Below the pieces are notes generated by a model, which saw only the letters and a program-made list of their open reading frames with translations, had not been told where the DNA came from and did no database searches. Below are positions 36,176 through 45,014 of a stretch of DNA of 64,000 nt, piece by piece. The stretch is from Dyadobacter sp. 50-39. GTDB lineage: Bacteria > Bacteroidota > Bacteroidia > Cytophagales > Spirosomataceae. A program made the position numbers and the translations under genes. How positions within the stretch are numbered: position 1 is the first letter of the stretch; each line of letters starts with the position of its first letter. The DNA lies in NCBI GenBank assembly GCA_001898145.1, contig MKSR01000010.1, positions 124,001-188,000 on the forward strand, in the 5' to 3' direction.

Positions 36176-36766
36176 ATGGCATCAGAAAAGGAGGAATACA
36201 TACTTGCGCTGAAGCAAATTTGTCCTGCGTTAACGGACAACGAGCTGTCATTGTTTGCTTCGAAGCTCTCATTCCATAACCTTCAAAAGAAAGAATTCTT
36301 TCTCGAGGCGGGCACCATTCAGAAAGCAATAGGTTTCATTACGAGTGGTCTTGTACGGTCATTTTACGTCGATTCCACGGGTGATGAAATAACCGTCGGA
36401 TTTTATCAGGCAGGCGATTATGCGACGCATTACCACTCTTTTCTAACCCGTCAGCCCAGCAATTACACGATCCAGTGCCTGGAACCGACGGTGATGGCTT
36501 GTCTTTCCTACGAAGATCTGCAATGGGCCTACCAGCAATCGACCGGCTTTGAGCGGTACGGCCGGCTGGTGGCGGAAGAAATATTGAAGCGTCAGCAGGC
36601 CCGCATTGAGAGTTTTATCTTCCAAACGGCCGAAGCGCGTTATCTGACGTTCATCGAAAAGCATCCCGGACTTTTCAACCGGGTATCCCTCTCCCACCTT
36701 TGCAGCTACCTTGGTATTGAGCGTCAAACGCTCACCCGCATTCGTCAGAAACTAGCACATCCATAA
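36176..36766 (+). CDS. Crp/Fnr-family transcriptional regulator
   Basis: 196 residues, intact. The N-terminal cyclic-nucleotide-like barrel (EFFLEAGTIQKAIGFITSGLVRSFY, then SNYTIQCLEPT) is followed by a helix and a C-terminal HTH (LSHLCSYLGIERQTLTRIRQK). It lacks iron-sulphur Cys residues, so it is a Bacteroidota-type Crp/Fnr sensor of unknown ligand. It precedes the NAD(P)H oxidoreductase gene by 78 bases on the same strand and probably regulates it. Two other copies of this family in the window are broken. Confidence 0.92.
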   Translation: MASEKEEYILALKQICPALTDNELSLFASKLSFHNLQKKEFFLEAGTIQKAIGFITSGLVRSFYVDSTGDEITVGFYQAGDYATHYHSFLTRQPSNYTIQCLEPTVMACLSYEDLQWAYQQSTGFERYGRLVAEEILKRQQARIESFIFQTAEARYLTFIEKHPGLFNRVSLSHLCSYLGIERQTLTRIRQKLAHP

Positions 36767-36844
36767 TTTTTTGACGCATTTGTGTCAGGTACGCCCGCCG
36801 CCCGGGTGGCAACTTTGTATTGTCAATTTAAACATGATGATGCA

Positions 36845-37432
36845 ATGGGAAAGCACATATTACTCATCCTGGGCCACCCGTCCGAAAATTCATTTTGCAA
36901 AGCATTACTCGATGCATACGAAAAGGGCGCGGAAAGCGCAGGCGCGGTCTGCAAGAGGATTTATATATCCCGGCTAAACTTTGATGCAACCCTGCACGAC
37001 GGGTATAAAAATGGCGTGGATATGCCGCTCGAAGAAGACCTGGCCGAAGCGCAGCAGCTCCTTGCCTGGGCCGACCACGTGGTACTCGCCTACCCGAACT
37101 GGTGGGGTTTCATGCCGGCCAAAATGAAAGGCTTCATCGACCGGATATTGCTTCCCGGCTTCGCATTCAAGCACCAGTCAGGCAAAATATTCCCGGAGAA
37201 GCTGCTCAAAGGCAAAAGCATGCGGATCCTGGTGACGATGGACACCCCGAAATGGTGGTATTACATCATTTACCGCGCATCCCAGTACCAGATCCTGAAA
37301 CACATCGTGTTCGGTTACGTCGGCTTCGACCCGATCCGGTTTACCACTTTCGGGTTCATGCGGAAAACAACCGATATGCAGCGAATGAAATGGCTCGAAA
37401 AGGTAATGAAGCTTGGTCGCAAACTCATCTGA
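36845..37432 (+). CDS. NAD(P)H-dependent oxidoreductase, flavodoxin-fold (KefF/QR2-like)
   Basis: 195 residues from ATG at 36845 (MGKHILLILGHPSENSF). The frame opens further up but lacks domain features there. The flavodoxin-like fold has ILLILGHPS for FMN phosphate, DHVVLAYPNWWGFMPAKMKGF, and the typical ILVTMDTPKWWYYI. Quinone or other small electrophile reduction by the family is known; the substrate is not. It is probably controlled by the adjacent Crp/Fnr protein. Confidence 0.88.
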   Translation: MGKHILLILGHPSENSFCKALLDAYEKGAESAGAVCKRIYISRLNFDATLHDGYKNGVDMPLEEDLAEAQQLLAWADHVVLAYPNWWGFMPAKMKGFIDRILLPGFAFKHQSGKIFPEKLLKGKSMRILVTMDTPKWWYYIIYRASQYQILKHIVFGYVGFDPIRFTTFGFMRKTTDMQRMKWLEKVMKLGRKLI

Positions 37433-37612
37433 AAAGGCAGCCGCTGGCCCAGGATCGTGTAGTTAAAGAAAAAACGGAACCCGCCGAACACCGTCATACA
37501 AAGTAGGCAAACTCATTTTGATCTGGCTCGGACTGGGGCAGCGTGCAGGCCGTTGAAAAGTGGCTTGTGAAGTACGGGCAAGTTACGAACGCAAAAAACA
37601 GGACAAGATAAG

Positions 37613-37846
37613 GTGATAAATTCGCCAAAGCTTAGTTATATATTTAGCAACAGCGACCAGTTTTTCTACGTGCTTGAAGGCGAGGCGATATTTCTGCTGG
37701 AAGGCAGAGAATGGAAATTACAAGCAAACAGCAGCATTTCCGTTAGAAAAGAGGCATCTCACAAGATCATGAACAGGTCCACAGGCATACTCCGATTTTT
37801 GGTCATTACCTATCCAGACAATGCCGGAGACAGGATAAACCTTTAA
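37613..37846 (+). pseudogene. cupin-domain fragment
   Basis: From GTG at 37613 the frame shows a cupin beta-barrel core: SNSDQFFYVLEGEAIFLLEG (the usual QFFYVLEGE cupin strand) and ISVRKEASHKIMNRST, ending with RFLVITYP. The first half of a typical cupin (about 100-120 residues) is missing, so I take it as a 5'-truncated gene. The 180 bases upstream do not supply the missing part. Confidence 0.6.
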
Positions 37847-37917
37847 ACCCAAAGTGCTCCGATTTGCGTAGCGGCATTGTCCCGTGAAAAAACCCCGGCA
37901 TTCAAAAAATGGTGTGA

Positions 37918-38253
37918 CAGCTAAGAAATTGGAAACAACCTGCACAGACCAACATCCAGGCCCTCGAGGATGCAATCGTTTACAGCATCAGCAAGTCAAA
38001 TATAGAGGCACTTTATCAGCAGGTAAGAGAAGGAGACCGGTTTGGCCGGTTGGCACTCGGGGAAGTCTATGTGACCGCCATCCACCAGATCAGCTCACTC
38101 TACACCGACTCGCCGGAGCAGCGCTATCAAAACCTCTTCGATAATTTCCCCGACATTGCCCAGCGCATACCGCAATATTATATTGCTTCCTATGTGGGCA
38201 TCAAACCACAATCACTCAGCCGCATTCGAAAAAGATTGGCGCGAAAGCATTAG
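37918..38253 (+). pseudogene. 5'-truncated Crp/Fnr-family regulator
   Basis: The frame from 37918 (after a stop at 37915-37917) gives 111 residues: PAQTNIQALEDAIVYSIS, which in intact proteins is the end of the barrel, then a dimer helix and ASYVGIKPQSLSRIRKR, the DNA-binding end. About 80 N-terminal residues are absent and no start codon exists where the family begins. This is a second broken Crp/Fnr gene, and it resembles the intact copy at 36176 only in fold. Confidence 0.75.
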
Positions 38254-38331
38254 TTAACCTGGGTGAATGACCCGGCGTGTTGGGATCGCGAGATTTGTCC
38301 TTTGAAACGATCACAACATAAAGACAAAAAA

Positions 38332-38808
38332 ATGGACATCTTCACATTAAGACAATTATTCCTGGTTTTCCACCTTTCCGGTATGGTGCTGATGATTGGC
38401 ACGACCGTCGCGGAATTTGTAGTGTTCCGCGTGTTTGTAAAGCTGCTCAACTCGCAGGACAAAGCGGTGGCTGGTATGCTGACACTGATGTCGGGTCTAG
38501 GCAAGCTGTTACCGGTAGGCGGCGCATTATTGCTCGTTTCCGCTATCGGACTGATGGCGGTTACCGAGGGCATTTATTTATCACAGCTCTGGCTTCAGCT
38601 CAAACTTGCGCTCATCCTGCTGCTGCCTGTAAATGGCATGCTGGTAGGCAACAGGCACATGAAACGTTTGAAAAGCAGTCTGTCCATTGAAGGTGAAGGG
38701 CCAAATACGGCAGCCCAATCCTCGATACTAAAACTCAGCAGGTTTTACCTGGTTCAACTGCTGGTATTTTTCTCGATCATCATCCTGGCGGTTTTTAAAT
38801 TTACGTGA
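38332..38808 (+). CDS. small integral membrane protein
   Basis: 158 residues from ATG at 38332. Four hydrophobic segments: RQLFLVFHLSGMVLMIGTTV, LGKLLPVGGALLLVSAIGLM, LQLKLALILLLPVNGMLV and FYLVQLLVFFSIIILAVF. There is no signal peptide. It resembles the DUF2269/CopD-type membrane protein layout in length and spacing; I cannot name a function. It follows the Crp/Fnr remnant by 78 bases. Confidence 0.7.
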   Translation: MDIFTLRQLFLVFHLSGMVLMIGTTVAEFVVFRVFVKLLNSQDKAVAGMLTLMSGLGKLLPVGGALLLVSAIGLMAVTEGIYLSQLWLQLKLALILLLPVNGMLVGNRHMKRLKSSLSIEGEGPNTAAQSSILKLSRFYLVQLLVFFSIIILAVFKFT

Positions 38809-38953
38809 TTGCACTGCTCAGATGCATCATTTGGCTTGGTTTGCTTAGGTGCGGGCCCAAGGCAGGTTTCAAACTGTTCTATACACCGGGTAACTGGCGC
38901 GGATTTTTGAGCGCTTTCGAAACTTCTTCATTAATCGCCAAATCAGACGTTGT

Positions 38954-39388
38954 ATGCAGAAATTTTTGGATGCCCAGCAACATGACTTTGACTCAGCATT
39001 GGCCGAAATCAGAAATGGCCGGAAGCAGGGGCATTGGATGTGGTATATTTTCCCACAATTAAAAGGCCTTGGGCGAAGCAGCATTTCCATCCGTTATGCC
39101 ATCGAAAACCTTGACGAGGCCGCCAGGTATCTGGACCACCCCATACTCGGTCCAAGATTGATCCAAATATCCGAGGCAATACTGGCCGTTGAAGGTAAGT
39201 CTGCTTACCAGATTATGGGCAGCCCGGATGATCTTAAATTGAGATCCTGTATGACCCTGTTCAATCTTGCACCAGGGACAAATCCCGTGTTTCAATCGGT
39301 GTTGGACAAGTATTTCAGCGGCAAGCCCGACCCACTTACCATGGAACTAATTGCCCCCGCTTCATCCGGTAATCATCCGGGCCAGTAA
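38954..39388 (+). CDS. DUF1810-family protein
   Basis: A 144-residue helical, cytoplasmic protein. Recognisable DUF1810 features: RNGRKQGHWMWYIFPQLKGLG near residue 20, then SIRYAIENLDEAARYLDHPILGPRL and IMGSPDDLKLRSCMTLF. Members of this family are conserved but of unknown role. It is probably monocistronic; the 145 bases upstream hold nothing else. Confidence 0.9.
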   Translation: MQKFLDAQQHDFDSALAEIRNGRKQGHWMWYIFPQLKGLGRSSISIRYAIENLDEAARYLDHPILGPRLIQISEAILAVEGKSAYQIMGSPDDLKLRSCMTLFNLAPGTNPVFQSVLDKYFSGKPDPLTMELIAPASSGNHPGQ

Positions 39389-39443
39389 TCAGCCACGGGT
39401 TATTCGGGCTGACTTTCTGCTCACCCTTTTTCAACGACTTTTT

Positions 39444-39761
39444 TTAATCCGTTTCTGACAATCGGGCGACCAGTTCAATCTTTACTGCTTGCGAAAAACT
39501 CTTGGTTTCAACAACAGAAATTGCCTGATCAGAAATTCTAGTCGCAATTTTTTGCGGAAGTACCCAAAGCAAATTAGCAGTCCTGTAGAATAGTGTCGGA
39601 TAAGTGGTCCGTTTCAATGTTAGTACCAAAGAGGGGACCTTCTTTTCGTCATATGCAGCCCAGTTAAGCATCGACTGGAACCGTACCAACACATTCGAAG
39701 TATGCTGCATACCAAGACGAGTTGATTCCATGTAATCTGCCGGTGGTAGTAAATTCTTCAT
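39444..39761 (-). CDS. hypothetical protein in AT-rich stretch
   Basis: 105 residues from ATG at 39761; a longer start at 39788 is possible. No family recognised. It is mostly polar, with the segments RFQSMLNWAAYDEKK and RTANLLWVLPQKIATR. Codon usage and AT content resemble the neighbouring lipoprotein gene and differ from the bulk of the window. It may be a real accessory gene or a remnant. Confidence 0.4.
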   Translation of the reverse strand: MKNLLPPADYMESTRLGMQHTSNVLVRFQSMLNWAAYDEKKVPSLVLTLKRTTYPTLFYRTANLLWVLPQKIATRISDQAISVVETKSFSQAVKIELVARLSETD

Positions 39762-39850
39762 TTTCAGAAAATACACTAAGCATTCCAATTTTGTAAAATA
39801 TGAATACCTTCCTCTTAAAATGTCGTCTCCTTGAAACTATCGAAAATTGC

Positions 39851-40603
39851 CTACCTGTGGCTGTAATTAATACTGATTAGCTCTTTGGTCCGTAGATCAA
39901 AATAGGCAACATCACCAAAATAGCAGCATGAAAGACTAACCTTGATCACAGTCTTATTATCAAGTGTATCACGAGTAACTTTCTTGATCCTATATTTGCT
40001 TGCAAGTTCGCTATACCTATTTCTGGAACGCAAATATTCGCATATTTTATATAGGAAGTTGTCCGGATCGCCTGGATCTTGCTTGCACTCGACCGGTAGT
40101 ACATCCAAGGATCGCTTCTCGAGGCAAAAAATTGTAGAAACACTTAAAACATGGATTGGGAATTGATCGTAAATCAAGTTCACACTTTTTCGTCGAGTCG
40201 AAATCAGCAAGTTTGACCGCAGCTGACTTTTAGTCTGATAAAATTTCCTCGCAATCTCATATTTAATCTCCCCGGCACTTACAAGTACGTAATTGTACAT
40301 TCCACCAACAGCGGGGATTTTGTGTACCAGTTCCAAAGTGTCCATAGATCTGCGAAGTTTTGAGATTGCGGAATCCGGGATTCCCTCCAAAGGAACCCTA
40401 AATCCATCACCTAAGTTTTTCGATATGAAATCAGCATCACATGAAGCCTGATTAAGTGAGATGGCCGGAAAAAACAGCCATTCTTCTGGATCGACTAAAA
40501 CCCAAAACCCCCTTTCTTTCACTATTTGCTTACTATCTTTATCTGCACACCCAAGAATCCAACAAAAACCAAGTATCCTAAAAATCATCCCAAAAGTCTT
40601 CAT
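39851..40603 (-). CDS. putative lipoprotein of unknown function
   Basis: 250 residues. The N-terminus RILGFCWILGCADKDS carries a lipobox with Cys at residue 19, so it is likely attached to a membrane. The rest is a mixed alpha/beta domain with no motif I recognise: YEIARKFYQTKSQLRSN and DTLDNKTVIKVSLSCCYF near the end. It is AT-rich with Lys/Ser/Ile-heavy composition, unlike its surroundings, which suggests transfer. Partner genes are absent. Confidence 0.65.
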   Translation of the reverse strand: MKTFGMIFRILGFCWILGCADKDSKQIVKERGFWVLVDPEEWLFFPAISLNQASCDADFISKNLGDGFRVPLEGIPDSAISKLRRSMDTLELVHKIPAVGGMYNYVLVSAGEIKYEIARKFYQTKSQLRSNLLISTRRKSVNLIYDQFPIHVLSVSTIFCLEKRSLDVLPVECKQDPGDPDNFLYKICEYLRSRNRYSELASKYRIKKVTRDTLDNKTVIKVSLSCCYFGDVAYFDLRTKELISINYSHR

Positions 40604-40685
40604 TGCCCGGCTATTTTTTCAGATGCATATCTACTATTCTCAAAAATACCCTATTTGGGAACTCCTTAAGTAAGTTTCTCAGAAC

Positions 40686-40904
40686 TTGTATACTATCCCA
40701 ATTTTAAGAGAACGTTTTTTCGACTATTTTGACAAACACTATATAGCAAACATCGAACCGCTCGACTCAACGAAGGCATCGATCTTATCTATCAGATTAC
40801 AAGCAATTTACCAACACAAAAAAAGGCCAAGAGCGTTTAAAAACGACTTGTCCCTTAGGGTGCAGTTGAGGGGATTGAAATCGAACAACTTACCAAGCTT
40901 TTGA
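40686..40904 (+). pseudogene. possible short coding remnant
   Basis: 72 codons with protein-like composition (RERFFDYFDKHYIANIE, then LDSTKASILSIRLQAIYQHK). A second in-frame-looking piece follows in another frame (IEIEQLTKLLTLPETIN). No family is recognised. The two pieces may be a single frameshifted gene. Low confidence that anything is expressed. Confidence 0.35.
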
Positions 40905-41230
40905 CACTCCCAGAAACAATCAACACAGGAAATGACGCAAGCCAAACATCAATCAAAGTAACCTAGGGACCGATAGCGGATTGATCTTAGGTTATGTTCC
41001 CAGTGGGATAACTAAGAGCATCTCAAGAACGCTTCTTGAATTCAAAAAACTCTTTATTGCCAGTTTAGGAAAGATAAGCTTATCTTTTGGATTCAATTCG
41101 GGTCAAAACATCTGGTAACCTGTTCGGTAACCTACCTTGCACACACCAGTTTGGTTGGGCCAGCTTGTCATTCCGTAAATGTCCATGCAACAAGAAGTTG
41201 CTGAAAGTGTAAAGCTCCTTTTATCTCGTA
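40905..41230. other. AT-rich non-coding stretch with palindromes
   Basis: No gene found. It holds the second piece of the remnant described above, an 18-bp perfect palindrome at 41070-41087, and a direct repeat GGTAACCT at 41114 and 41126. It ends at the ABC-transporter fragment. Confidence 0.5.
41070..41087. repeat. 18-bp perfect palindrome
   Basis: AAAGATAAGCTTATCTTT, with no loop. A dimeric protein-binding site or a weak transcript hairpin would look like this. There is no gene start within 100 bases. It lies in the AT-rich stretch. Confidence 0.55.
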
Positions 41231-41680
41231 TCACTCACCTCGCAACGATTTTACCGGATTCGTCACCGCCGCTTTCACACTTTGAAAACTCACCGTGATC
41301 AGCGCAATCACCAGCGTTGCCACCAACGTCGGCAGAAAAATGGCCGGTCCGAGGGAAATGCGGTATTCGAAGTTGCTCAGCCAGCCCTTCATCACCCACC
41401 AGGCCACCGGCGCGGAGAGGAAAAATGCAATGCCGACAAGTTGCAGCGACTCTCGGTTAAACAGCCAGAGAATGCTGCCGGTGAACCGGTCATTGAAAAG
41501 GGCGAAACAATGGGTACTGCCATTGGTATTCTCGAAAGGCTGGTCTTCGGGGCGTCCATTGAGCCGTTCTTTCACCAGCGGCCAGGAAGCCATTACCGAA
41601 TAGGCAAGGTCCGTGTCGTCGTGGTAGTCGGCAAATACGCCCACCACGCGCGCGGGAATGCCGGCGTCCAGCAGCAACGC
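41231..41680 (-). pseudogene. 5'-truncated ABC-transporter permease (FtsX/MacB-like)
   Basis: Minus-strand C-terminal part of an FtsX-type permease: IPARVVGVFADYHDDTDLAY, a loop, two membrane helices (LQLVGIAFFLSAPVAWWVM and LPTLVATLVIALITVSFQSV), and the usual AVTNPVKSLRGE end. The N-terminal two-thirds are missing. It abuts, head to head, the truncated ATPase fragment on the other strand at about 41669-41680. Confidence 0.8.
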
Positions 41681-41929
41681 GTCGCCATTGCCAGGGCGCT
41701 GATCAACGATCCTTCGATTGCAATGGGCGACGAGCCTACCGGTAACCTGGACAGCGCCCACACTGCGACCGTCTTTGCCCTATTCAAAGAGCTGGCCAAG
41801 GAAAGGCAACAAACTGTCCTGGTCGTTACCCACGATGGAGACTTCGCACGCCGGGCGGATCGCAGGATCTACATCGCCGACGGTCAAATCGTGGGACCGG
41901 TAGCTAAGTTCCCGATTCACTTAAAATGA
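41669..41929 (+). pseudogene. 5'-truncated ABC-transporter ATPase
   Basis: 86 residues of the C-terminal half of an ABC ATPase: QQQRVAIARAL (just after the signature LSGGQ position), AMGDEPTGNLDS (Walker B), VLVVTHDGDFARRADR (switch His) and a final segment. Walker A and the signature start are missing. It is of LolD/MacB type. The head-to-head orientation with the truncated permease implies a rearrangement that destroyed both genes. Confidence 0.78.
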
Positions 41930-42033
41930 AGGGGAGATGTCTTGCCTTTACAGGGCGTTTCTTTCAAGCACCTAGGTTTGAGCGTTTTGATCCGAGTTTG
42001 GCCCGGATAAGCAAATAAAATTTTAACACATAC

Positions 42034-43488
42034 CTACCTATGCACTCGTTCAGGCTTTTGATTCCGACCGCCCATTTTTGACGGCAACCTGAACACATCT
42101 CCATTTTTATTACAGAAGTAAAGCTGCGAGACGGACTTTGTCAGGCTGCTACCATCCGCCCAGAAAGCAAAGAAATCGTCGTGGGCTGACACGGGCCTGC
42201 GGGCGTAGGAATGGTTCCGGCTACTTGCGCTGGTCAGTTGCTTCGACAACCAGGACCGACCCTGATCATTACTCGTCCAAAGCACCATTTCCCCACCGGT
42301 TCCATAGGGCTCGCGGCCGGCCGCCGTTGGCCCGACGATCAGCCATTTCCCCTTTTCATCAATATAAAGAGAGCCCATGTCGTAGTTATGATCAGAAACC
42401 GTTACCGGCAGGATGATCCACGACTTACCGTCAAAACGGGCAGTGCGCCATTGCCTTGGGCCACTGGCGGGCCCAGGCTCGAAACCCTTGCTGGTAAGAA
42501 AAAGTATGACCGGGTTACCATTCCCGTCAAATGTGAGATCATTAATGTACACATTCAAGCCTTCGGCTTCATAGTCGTATACCAATGAAGGGTTAATAAT
42601 TTTGGTGAGGGGCACGGTTAGTTTCCTGCCTGCTGCGTCTTGCCAAGTTTCTCCGAAATCGTCAGTCTCCATATAGTACAGGTTCGTTCGGTAGTTCAAC
42701 CCGTTTTCTCGCTCTTTGACCGGATGATAGTTAAATGCGGTGCCGATTTTCTGATCCCGGAAACTCCCGCTAGTCTGGTAATGCCCTTCTCCGATGGCGG
42801 CAATATCTTTCCATTCCGAATAATTGATGCCGTCTCTACTTGTCATGTACGAGGTAGTTCGCCTCGGTTTTCGGGGTTGGCCCGGAATCACATTTCTGTC
42901 GTAGTGGGTAAACAGGTTCAGAAACCCTTTCCCGCTCACATACCAGCTTTGCAGGTAAGAGAAATTATTCAGTGGCGCGCTGCCACCGGTTACTTTTTTG
43001 GTCGCAAAGATCTGCTCAAAGGTCTCGATGTCGTACGGCTTAGCACTTTTGTGGATAAACGAGGGCGTATTGGTGCCGTGGGCGGTAGAGAAGATCCAGA
43101 TGTAGCCCTGCTCGTCGATATTGATCACCGGATTGTCGTGCGCATTATCCGTCTGCTTGTCAAGGACGACGGTGGGCCGCGGAACTTTCCCCGTTTTGTG
43201 ATCGAAGTAGGACACCATGTGCAATAGCGTCTTCCCTTTTTCATCCGTTCCGCCATAGCAAAAAAAGGTCTTGTTTACCTTCTCTGCGTACACTGAAAAC
43301 GGATAGTGATTTGCAGGATAGGTGCCCAGTCCCCCACTATATTTATAAGCAAATTCATCGCGGGAAGGCTGATTGCTATACCAAATCCCACGGTAGCCAT
43401 CAGCCTTTATATTAAGGGTTACGACGGGTTGCGCCAAGACGGTCGCCCGCAAAAACAGGATCAACCAAAAGAAAAAGTGCGTTCTCAT
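42034..43488 (-). CDS. exported BNR_4-repeat protein (polysaccharide lyase/sialidase-like fold)
   Basis: 484 residues with a signal peptide (FFFWLILFLRATVLAQP). Repeats of the seven-bladed propeller type of the BNR_4 family: YRGIWYSNQPSRDEFAYKYS, then HDNPVINIDEQGYIWIFSTAHGT and FVYDYEAEGLNVYINDLT-like blades. This family includes ulvan lyases (PL25 and relatives), so a lyase role on a sulphated or uronic polysaccharide is possible; the assignment rests on family only. The gene is downstream of SusD on the same strand and probably part of that locus. Confidence 0.82.
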   Translation of the reverse strand: MRTHFFFWLILFLRATVLAQPVVTLNIKADGYRGIWYSNQPSRDEFAYKYSGGLGTYPANHYPFSVYAEKVNKTFFCYGGTDEKGKTLLHMVSYFDHKTGKVPRPTVVLDKQTDNAHDNPVINIDEQGYIWIFSTAHGTNTPSFIHKSAKPYDIETFEQIFATKKVTGGSAPLNNFSYLQSWYVSGKGFLNLFTHYDRNVIPGQPRKPRRTTSYMTSRDGINYSEWKDIAAIGEGHYQTSGSFRDQKIGTAFNYHPVKERENGLNYRTNLYYMETDDFGETWQDAAGRKLTVPLTKIINPSLVYDYEAEGLNVYINDLTFDGNGNPVILFLTSKGFEPGPASGPRQWRTARFDGKSWIILPVTVSDHNYDMGSLYIDEKGKWLIVGPTAAGREPYGTGGEMVLWTSNDQGRSWLSKQLTSASSRNHSYARRPVSAHDDFFAFWADGSSLTKSVSQLYFCNKNGDVFRLPSKMGGRNQKPERVHR

Positions 43489-43544
43489 TGTTAAGCTGAA
43501 AAGAAACAGCGTGCACGTGTTTACCGGACACGTTGCGTCGCTTG

Positions 43545-45005
43545 TTAATTGTAACCGGGGTTTTGGGTAACTACGCCTGGATTAATCTCAATCTGACTAT
43601 TGGGTACCGGCAGCAAAACATGGTGCGCCTTCATTCCAAGAGATGCCAGTACAGGTAGCGCACGGTTGGTCCTGACCAGATCGAACCAGCGATGTCCCTC
43701 GAATGCCAGCTCCACCCGCCGCTCCTGTTCGATCGCGAGCCTGAACGCCGCCTGTGAGGCGATTTGAAGTGACGGATCAGGGTTATTGCTCGTTTTGGAG
43801 GCCAGTCCGGCACGATTGCGCACCTGGTTGAGGTAAAGGAATGCCTCCCCGTTCGCCGCAAAGCCAAGCTCGTTCAAGGCCTCCGCGTACATCAGCAGCA
43901 CATCCGCGTACCGGAGCACGATCCAGTTGTTGTCGCTATCCAGATTGGCGGCCGGCTGCCCAAGGTATTTCGCCACATAGTTGTGTGTGACGGTATTGCC
44001 GTTGAGCGTATAAGTGGTTTGCATCGACGCATTTTTTCGCAAATCCCCGGTTTCGTAAGCTGCCACAATCGCATCGGTAGGTATGTTTTGTCCCAGGGGA
44101 TTGCCAAGCCCCGTCACCGCTGTGCCTGATCCGATCGGAGCAAACTGGTTTGTGTAAGGACTTCCTTCGCCCGACGAGCCCTTTTTGAATTGTACTTCAA
44201 AAATGGATTCCCTGCTATTCTCGTTCGAAGCGCCGAACAGGTTGGCATAATTGGGCAGGAGCTGGTAGGTCCCCATCCCGATGAGCGCTTTCAATGTTTG
44301 CGCAGCAAGGTCCCATTGCCCCAGGGTCAGATAAACTTTGCCAAGCAGCGCCATTGCTGCCCCCCTGGTAGCTCGCCCGATCTCCGCGCTGGCGACCTGC
44401 TCAGGCAATACCGCCCCAGCTTCTCTTAAGTCACTGACAATCTGCTCATAGACATTCCCGGTAGCCTCCCTCCCGTAGGCATAGCCTTCAGAAGGGTTGT
44501 TAATCACTTCCAATACCAGTGGAACGTCACCGAAAGTGCGGACAAGGTTGAAATACATGAGCGCCCTCAAAAATTTCGTTTCTCCGATATACCGAGCCTT
44601 TACCGAAGTTTCCATCGGCACATCGGCAATTTTGTCAATGACAATATTGGCCGACTGGATGCCTTGATAGTGTGCACTCCAGGTGGAACTGCTGATCGTA
44701 TTGAAGGCATTATTTTTAAATTCGTCGACCTCCTGCAGATTTGCTCCCGCATTTGGATTTGGTATCCACGTGTCGTCCGAACGCAGGTCGCCGATCACAT
44801 GCATAGAAGAATAATAAATGCCCGGTGCCTGCAATGCACCATATGTAGCGGTCAGGGCGTTTTTAATATCCGCTTCTGTTTTGTAAAAACTGTTTCCATT
44901 GAGCTGCGAAACAGGTGCCAGGTCAAGAAAATTGTCGCTACAACCCGAGGCAAGGAACGGGACCAGGATCACCCAAAGCCTCATTTTAATATTATTTATC
45001 ATCAC
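43545..45005 (-). CDS. SusD/RagB-family glycan-binding outer-membrane lipoprotein
   Basis: 486 residues. Lipobox near residue 22 (LVPFLASGCSDNFLDLAP), with the usual NFLDLAP start after the Cys. The SusD TPR-like core (AKFLRALMYFNLVRTFGDVPLV, GKVYLTLGQWDLAAQTLKAL) and the C-terminal EQERRVELAFEGHRWFDLVRT are classic. It binds the glycan at the cell surface with its SusC partner. It starts 9 bases after the SusC stop. Confidence 0.95.
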   Translation of the reverse strand: MMINNIKMRLWVILVPFLASGCSDNFLDLAPVSQLNGNSFYKTEADIKNALTATYGALQAPGIYYSSMHVIGDLRSDDTWIPNPNAGANLQEVDEFKNNAFNTISSSTWSAHYQGIQSANIVIDKIADVPMETSVKARYIGETKFLRALMYFNLVRTFGDVPLVLEVINNPSEGYAYGREATGNVYEQIVSDLREAGAVLPEQVASAEIGRATRGAAMALLGKVYLTLGQWDLAAQTLKALIGMGTYQLLPNYANLFGASNENSRESIFEVQFKKGSSGEGSPYTNQFAPIGSGTAVTGLGNPLGQNIPTDAIVAAYETGDLRKNASMQTTYTLNGNTVTHNYVAKYLGQPAANLDSDNNWIVLRYADVLLMYAEALNELGFAANGEAFLYLNQVRNRAGLASKTSNNPDPSLQIASQAAFRLAIEQERRVELAFEGHRWFDLVRTNRALPVLASLGMKAHHVLLPVPNSQIEINPGVVTQNPGYN

Positions 45006-45014
45006 TTATCTGAT

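Noticed and set aside
38303-38312. TGAAACGATC, one half of the TetR palindrome found at 30.7-31.5 kb, before the membrane-protein gene
   Set aside because: Only a half-site; the other arm does not match, so binding is unlikely.
40200-41230. Possible CRISPR or tRNA-like element in the AT-rich stretch
   Set aside because: No regular repeats and no cloverleaf-type sequence were found.
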